From Candidatus Zymogenus sp. (GTDB lineage: Bacteria; Desulfobacterota; Zymogenia; Zymogenales; Zymogenaceae), in the NCBI GenBank assembly GCA_030613285.1, contig JAUWME010000034.1, positions 1 through 10,899 on the forward strand: 10,899 nucleotides of DNA, read 5' to 3'. Shown here piece by piece: positions 8,035 to 10,899 of this stretch. A program made the position numbers and the translations under genes. The notes below the pieces were generated by a model. That model was given only the letters and a program-made list of their open reading frames with translations, was not told where the DNA came from and searched no databases. The stretch's first letter is position 1; each line of letters starts with the position of its first letter.

Positions 8035-8149
8035 ATGGTTCATCCGATTAATGTGTTGAACAAAATGGGAAAATACTTTTTAGGGATTTATTTGAAATAT
8101 CGATAATAGAATAGTTTTCAGCGTTATCTGGCTACTGACAAAAAGGAGA

Positions 8150-8167
8150 AACCTTTACATAAAGGTT
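8150..8167. repeat. Perfect 8-base inverted repeat, operator-like
   Basis: AACCTTTA and TAAAGGTT are exact reverse complements separated by CA, giving a dyad of 18 bases. It contains TTTACA (8154-8159), a possible -35 box, and lies just upstream of a perfect TATAAT. A regulator-binding site is more likely than a terminator, because no T-run follows. The preceding bases 8035-8149 hold nothing I can assign. Confidence 0.5.
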
Positions 8168-8198
8168 ATCCAAAGTTTTATATAATTGATTAACTTTG
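8154..8198 (+). promoter_or_regulatory. Candidate promoter of the small membrane protein / prepilin peptidase unit
   Basis: A perfect TATAAT lies at 8181-8186, about 35 bases before ATG 8221. The nearest -35-like box is TTTACA (8154-8159), which is 21 bases away from it, too far for the usual spacing; an overlapping TATATA at 8179-8184 would be 19 away. A second inverted repeat, CAAAGTT (8171-8177) and AACTTTG (8192-8198), encloses the -10 box. Poor box spacing with two dyads suggests a promoter that depends on a regulator. Transcription would start near 8193. Confidence 0.42.
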
Positions 8199-8220
8199 TT
8201 AAATATTTCGATGGAATTTT

Positions 8221-8382
8221 ATGGTACCATTTGCAGCAGGCCTCCTAATAACTATCTTTGGATTCTATCTGTATCTGTCTAAAGAAGGGTTTGCCTCAAC
8301 AGCAGGGAGTCTCTTCACCATCTTGGGATTTACCACCTTAATCTACGGTCTCATCATTGTTTTTGTTCCGACTTTTTTTTAG
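8221..8382 (+). CDS. Small two-helix membrane protein upstream of prepilin peptidase
   Basis: An ATG-started frame of 53 residues with two hydrophobic helices (about 4-19 and 31-49) separated by a short hydrophilic turn (YLSKEGFAST). The length falls below common gene-calling limits. Support comes from the clean two-helix pattern, from the candidate promoter 35 bases upstream, and from the tight junction with the prepilin peptidase gene: its TAG stop shares a base with a GTG start of that gene and lies eight bases before its ATG. The ribosome site is weak (GGA at 8213-8215). No known family is recognised. It may be a partner or stabiliser of the peptidase, or simply a co-transcribed membrane peptide. 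Its last codons are inside a run of eight T, where slippage could join it to the peptidase frame. Confidence 0.55.
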   Translation: MVPFAAGLLITIFGFYLYLSKEGFASTAGSLFTILGFTTLIYGLIIVFVPTFF

Positions 8383-8390
8383 TGATATCC

Positions 8391-9167
8391 ATGATTCCTA
8401 CTATTTTCTATATCTCTTTCACTTTTATTCTCGGTTTATTGATAGGGAGCTTCCTCAATGTCTGCATCTACCGGATTCCAAAAGAATTATCGATTATAAA
8501 CCCTCCATCTTCGTGTCCAACTTGCAAAAAACGTATAGCTTGGTACGACAATATCCCAATTTTAAGCTTCATAATCTTAAGAGGGAAATGCAGAAACTGC
8601 GGTGAGAAAATCTCATGGCGCTATCCCCTTGTTGAGGCGATGAGCGGTATCTTGGCAGCACTATTGGTCTACAAGTTTGGCCCGACGGTGGAATTTGCCG
8701 TTCTCTATGCTTTTTGCGCTTCGCTCATCGTAATCTCCATGATCGACCTTCAATACCAAATTATTCCCAACGAAATATCAATCTCCGGGATTATACTCGG
8801 CTTCATATATTCCTTTTTTAGCCCAGTCTTTACATGGAAGGCCTCCCTTTTAGGAATCCTTGTCGGGGGAGGGATTCTCGCACTCATCGCACTTATTTAT
8901 TACCTCATGATGAGATCGGAAGGGATGGGAGGCGGCGACATCAAACTTCTGGCGATGATCGGGGCATTTTTGGGGATCGGGGGCGTAGTTTTTACCCTCG
9001 CGATAGGCAGTATCATTGGCTCTGTTATTGGAATAGTATTGATGCTTAAAGACAAAGGTGACAGCAAGGCGAAGATACCATTCGGGCCGTTCCTCTCTCT
9101 GGGAGCTCTTGGGTACATCTTTTTCGGGGGACTACTTTTTGACACATATTTAGGTTTGCTGTGGTGA
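8391..9167 (+). CDS. pilD: Prepilin peptidase / N-methyltransferase (type IV leader peptidase, PilD/GspO family)
   Basis: A protein of about 258 residues with the full set of family features. It cleaves the leader of type IV prepilins or type II secretion pseudopilins at the inner membrane and methylates the new N-terminus. The first helix contains GSFLNVCIYRIP (about 19-30). A cytoplasmic zinc-type loop has CPTC (42-45) and CRNC (67-70), marking the bifunctional methyltransferase version. The two aspartic-protease residues are D119 in ISMIDLQYQIIPNE and D183 in GMGGGDIK. PFGPFL lies near the last helices. About seven to eight membrane segments fit the family. ATG 8391 is chosen; GTG 8382, which adds three residues and overlaps the preceding stop, is equally possible, and neither has a ribosome site, so translation is likely coupled to the small upstream gene. 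No pilin or assembly gene is in the window, so its substrate lies elsewhere. Confidence 0.95.
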   Translation: MIPTIFYISFTFILGLLIGSFLNVCIYRIPKELSIINPPSSCPTCKKRIAWYDNIPILSFIILRGKCRNCGEKISWRYPLVEAMSGILAALLVYKFGPTVEFAVLYAFCASLIVISMIDLQYQIIPNEISISGIILGFIYSFFSPVFTWKASLLGILVGGGILALIALIYYLMMRSEGMGGGDIKLLAMIGAFLGIGGVVFTLAIGSIIGSVIGIVLMLKDKGDSKAKIPFGPFLSLGALGYIFFGGLLFDTYLGLLW

Positions 9168-9181
9168 GTCGTTTCTAATGC

Positions 9182-9214
9182 AAAAAAAGGTTTTTTAAAA
9201 CCCTTTTTATTTTT
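9182..9214 (+). terminator. Weak Rho-independent-like terminator after the prepilin peptidase gene
   Basis: AAAAAGGTT and AACCCTTTTT pair with one bulged C around a short T/A-rich loop, followed by ATTTTT. The stem is AT-rich and so weak, but it sits 15 bases after the prepilin peptidase stop and just before a new promoter, which is where a terminator would be expected. Confidence 0.5.
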
Positions 9215-9215
9215 C

Positions 9216-9243
9216 TTGACCCAACACACTTTATAAGTATAAA
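9216..9243 (+). promoter_or_regulatory. Candidate promoter giving a nearly leaderless P1-peptidase transcript
   Basis: TTGACC (9216-9221) and TATAAA (9238-9243) are 16 bases apart, each matching five of six consensus positions. Transcription from this site would begin near 9250, only about four bases before ATG 9254. No Shine-Dalgarno sequence lies in front of that ATG, in keeping with a leaderless or near-leaderless message. A second TATAAA at 9245-9250 is too close to the start codon to serve. Confidence 0.55.
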
Positions 9244-9253
9244 ATATAAAACA

Positions 9254-10264
9254 ATGGTTTTAGATGCAATAACGGACGTTCCGGGTGTCAAGGTAGGACA
9301 CGCCGAAGACTTTGATGCGATGACCGGTGTGACGGTGATAACAACCGAATCCGGTGCTGTGGGTGGAATCGATATCCGCGGAACTGCGGCAGGCACAAGA
9401 CAGGTGGATTCCCTTTCTCCGCTCCATGTTGCGGGCGTTGTCCACGCAGTTACGTTGTCAGGGGGGAGCGCCTTTGGTCTTGCTGCCTCCGGTGGTGTGA
9501 TGAAATACCTCGAGGAGAAAGATGTCGGAATTGATGTCTTCTATGTAAAGGTACCCATTGTGCCTTCAGCTATCATCTTCGATCTCGGAATTGGCGACCC
9601 TATGATACGTCCCGATGAGGCGATGGGCTACAGGGCAGCTGCAAGGGCAAAGGGGGCTCTCAATAGCATTGAGCAGGGGAGCGTTGGTGTTGGAGCAGGG
9701 GCAACAGTGGGTAAGCTTAATGGCACCGCATTTGCCATGAAGGGCGGAGTAGGTACGGCAAGCGAATCATTCAAACCGAAAAACTCTACAGGGGATGGAG
9801 ATGAGATCGTCGTTGGTGTCCTTGTGGTTGTGAATGCCTTTGGTGATATCATTGATCCAAAATCAGGTAAAATATTAGCCGGGGCAAGAGACCCCGAAAA
9901 CCCCGATTGTCTGATAAATACTTCAAAGAGAATCAGAGAGGGGGAAGACAGAAGTATGCCATCGGGCCAAAACACAACACTTGCGGTTATTGCCACAAAT
10001 GCTGTGTTGAATAAACAGGGTGCAACTAAACTGGCACAATTGGCACAGACATCTCTCGGAAGAGTCATCTCTCCATTTCATTCAACGTTTGATGGAGATG
10101 TCGTCATTGCGCTCTCCCTCGGGGGGGGGAGACAAGAAGTAGGGATAAATACCTTGGGAATGCTTAGTGAAGTCGCTTTGTTCAGGGCTGTCGAAAAAGC
10201 CATCATATTGGCCGACGGCAGAGGAATTATACCTTCATATTCCGATTTAAATGGAAAAAAATGA
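9254..10264 (+). CDS. P1-family (DmpA/BapA-like) self-processing aminopeptidase
   Basis: A 336-residue protein of the S58/P1 (DmpA-type) family, hydrolases that release N-terminal amino acids, D-amino acids or beta-amino acids from small peptides and amides. They mature by cutting themselves into two chains and using the new N-terminal Ser or Thr as nucleophile. Family landmarks run through the protein: ITDVPGVKVGH (6-16), TGVTVI (24-29), RGTAAGTR (42-49), HAVTLSGGSAFGLAA (64-78), GSVGVGAGATVGK (142-154) with GGVGTAS (164-170), and GQNTTLAVIATNA (238-250). By alignment with known members the cut should fall between N240 and T241. There is no signal peptide, so it is probably cytoplasmic. It is the first gene of a new unit, with a near-leaderless start, and overlaps the HEAT-repeat gene as ATGA. 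A run of nine G encodes G290-G292. The natural substrate is unknown. Confidence 0.93.
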   Translation: MVLDAITDVPGVKVGHAEDFDAMTGVTVITTESGAVGGIDIRGTAAGTRQVDSLSPLHVAGVVHAVTLSGGSAFGLAASGGVMKYLEEKDVGIDVFYVKVPIVPSAIIFDLGIGDPMIRPDEAMGYRAAARAKGALNSIEQGSVGVGAGATVGKLNGTAFAMKGGVGTASESFKPKNSTGDGDEIVVGVLVVVNAFGDIIDPKSGKILAGARDPENPDCLINTSKRIREGEDRSMPSGQNTTLAVIATNAVLNKQGATKLAQLAQTSLGRVISPFHSTFDGDVVIALSLGGGRQEVGINTLGMLSEVALFRAVEKAIILADGRGIIPSYSDLNGKK

Positions 10265-10827
10265 TTGACGAAAGAAGAAATGCCTTGGCAAAGGCGCTAA
10301 AAGATGACGACAAGGGTGTAAGTAAAAATGCATCTGACGCCTTACTAAAGCTTGAGGGGATGATGGAGCTTCCAGATATTATTTCGAAGTACAAAAGTGC
10401 TTCTAAAACTGAAAAGCTTCGTTCAATCTACTCCCTTTCAAAGATTAAGCACGAGAAAGCGCTGGTGCCTCTAATCTACTCCCTGCAACACGACGATGAT
10501 GACATCAAGATAGCTGCGATTCGGGCTATGGGCGAAATCAAAAGCAGAAAGGCAATTCCGGCACTCATAAATGTCCTCAAGACAAACAGTGTATTGGCAA
10601 AAACTCAAGCAGTAGAATCCCTCGGAAAGATCGGTGATCCAGGGATTGTAAAGATTCTGATAAAGGTGCTGCCTTCAGGAGACATGGAATTGGACGAATC
10701 TATTATTATGGCCTTTGGGGTACTAAAGCAAAAAGATGCCGAAGCGCTTTTGATCTCGCTGCTCGAAAACGAAGAGCCAAGGATTAGAAGAGCCGCATGC
10801 TGGGCCTTGGGAGATCTCGATATCTAA
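10261..10827 (+). CDS. HEAT-repeat (PBS lyase-like) protein
   Basis: A 188-residue, probably cytoplasmic protein with no signal peptide or membrane segment. It is made of helix pairs repeating about every 31 residues. The clearest units start near residues 51, 82, 113 and 144, with the pattern AAIRAMGEIKSRKAIPALI and TQAVESLGKIGDPGIVKIL, including the conserved Gly and Asp/Lys turn of PBS-lyase HEAT-like repeats. Such proteins bind other proteins; nothing here indicates a lyase activity. The last unit stops after its first helix (RRAACWALGDLDI), so the protein either ends on a capping helix or is shortened. Translation is coupled to the P1 peptidase by an ATGA overlap, suggesting a partner or regulator of that enzyme, though this is only inferred from position. 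Confidence 0.82.
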   Translation: MIDERRNALAKALKDDDKGVSKNASDALLKLEGMMELPDIISKYKSASKTEKLRSIYSLSKIKHEKALVPLIYSLQHDDDDIKIAAIRAMGEIKSRKAIPALINVLKTNSVLAKTQAVESLGKIGDPGIVKILIKVLPSGDMELDESIIMAFGVLKQKDAEALLISLLENEEPRIRRAACWALGDLDI

Positions 10828-10843
10828 ACCGGGGCTGTCGGGG

Positions 10844-10899
10844 TTGCCGGTAATATTTGCTTGTCGGTAATATTCGGGGGGTTGTTGGTAATATTTGCA
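10844..10899. repeat. Three degenerate GGTAATATT-containing direct repeats at the window edge
   Basis: Copies of TTGYYGGTAATATTYG start at 10844, 10861 and 10882, so spacing is 17 and 21 bases. The intervals are not a common multiple of three, arguing against a coding repeat. The core contains the palindrome AATATT. The stretch 10828-10899 is G-rich between the repeats, unlike the preceding gene, and carries no recognisable gene. The array may continue beyond the window. Confidence 0.6.

Noticed and set aside
8035..8106. A 23-codon frame starting directly after the stop of the three-helix protein
   Set aside because: No ribosome site, no hydrophobic or other recognisable pattern, and too short to distinguish from chance.
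8357..8605. An 82-codon plus-strand frame overlapping the start of the prepilin peptidase gene
   Set aside because: It is in another frame over the conserved GSFLN and zinc-motif region, so it is a shadow of the real gene.
8171..9250. TTTTATATA and TTTATAAG stretches resembling archaeal TATA boxes
   Set aside because: The gene content is bacterial (zinc-type prepilin peptidase, WbaP-type transferase, WecG-type transferase), and consensus-like -35/-10 pairs explain at least the 9216-9243 site.
9628..10068. A 146-codon minus-strand frame inside the P1 peptidase gene
   Set aside because: It lies wholly opposite conserved family motifs, and its Pro/Ser/Thr/Ala-rich composition is what antisense of Gly/Ala-rich coding sequence gives.
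10844..10899. The terminal repeats as a CRISPR array
   Set aside because: Repeat units are about 16 bases, degenerate and nearly contiguous, with no spacers of normal length and no cas genes in the window.
1..10899. tRNA, rRNA or transposase genes
   Set aside because: Nothing resembling a cloverleaf, conserved rRNA segment, transposase motif or terminal inverted repeats was seen on either strand; the search was by eye.

Overview
The window looks like a stretch of a bacterial chromosome of moderate, slightly AT-leaning base composition, with every supported gene on the + strand. The gene content (a polyprenyl-phosphate sugar transferase, a WecG/TagA-type glycosyltransferase, a zinc-type bacterial prepilin peptidase, an ABC-2 exporter, PBS-lyase/HEAT repeats) points to a diderm bacterium. 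Arginine is written largely with AGA/AGG, and many starts lack a convincing Shine-Dalgarno sequence. A deltaproteobacterial-like or related candidate lineage is my impression only; the sequence does not fix the taxon.

Bases 1-4918 hold a surface-glycan cluster: the 3' end of a WecG/TagA/CpsF glycosyltransferase, a polytopic GT-C-like glycosyltransferase with a C-terminal TPR domain, a full-length polyprenyl glycosylphosphotransferase of the WbaP/WcaJ type, and a UPF0104/LPG-synthase-TM-like membrane protein. The genes are separated by a few bases or overlap, so they probably form one operon. The phosphotransferase would start glycan assembly on the lipid carrier and the glycosyltransferases would extend or decorate it.

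Bases 4919-8034 form a second unit behind its own candidate promoter: a membrane-anchored TPR-like protein, an ABC ATPase, an ABC-2 permease and a three-helix membrane protein with a helical soluble middle. They are coupled by an 8-base overlap, an ATGA overlap and a 1-base gap. This is the best candidate for a poorly described system: an ABC exporter core flanked by two anchored helical-repeat partners. Its substrate cannot be read from the sequence.

Bases 8035-9167 contain a 186-base regulatory gap with two inverted repeats around a perfect TATAAT, then a small gene for a 53-residue two-helix membrane protein, and then a prepilin peptidase. The small gene ends on a run of eight T, where a -1 slip would fuse it in frame to the peptidase.

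Bases 9168-10827 contain a weak terminator, a promoter placed so that the transcript would be nearly leaderless, a P1-family (DmpA-like) self-processing aminopeptidase with a run of nine G in its coding sequence, and a HEAT-repeat protein coupled by ATGA. The last 70 bases have no gene and carry three degenerate copies of a GGTAATATT-containing repeat that runs off the window.
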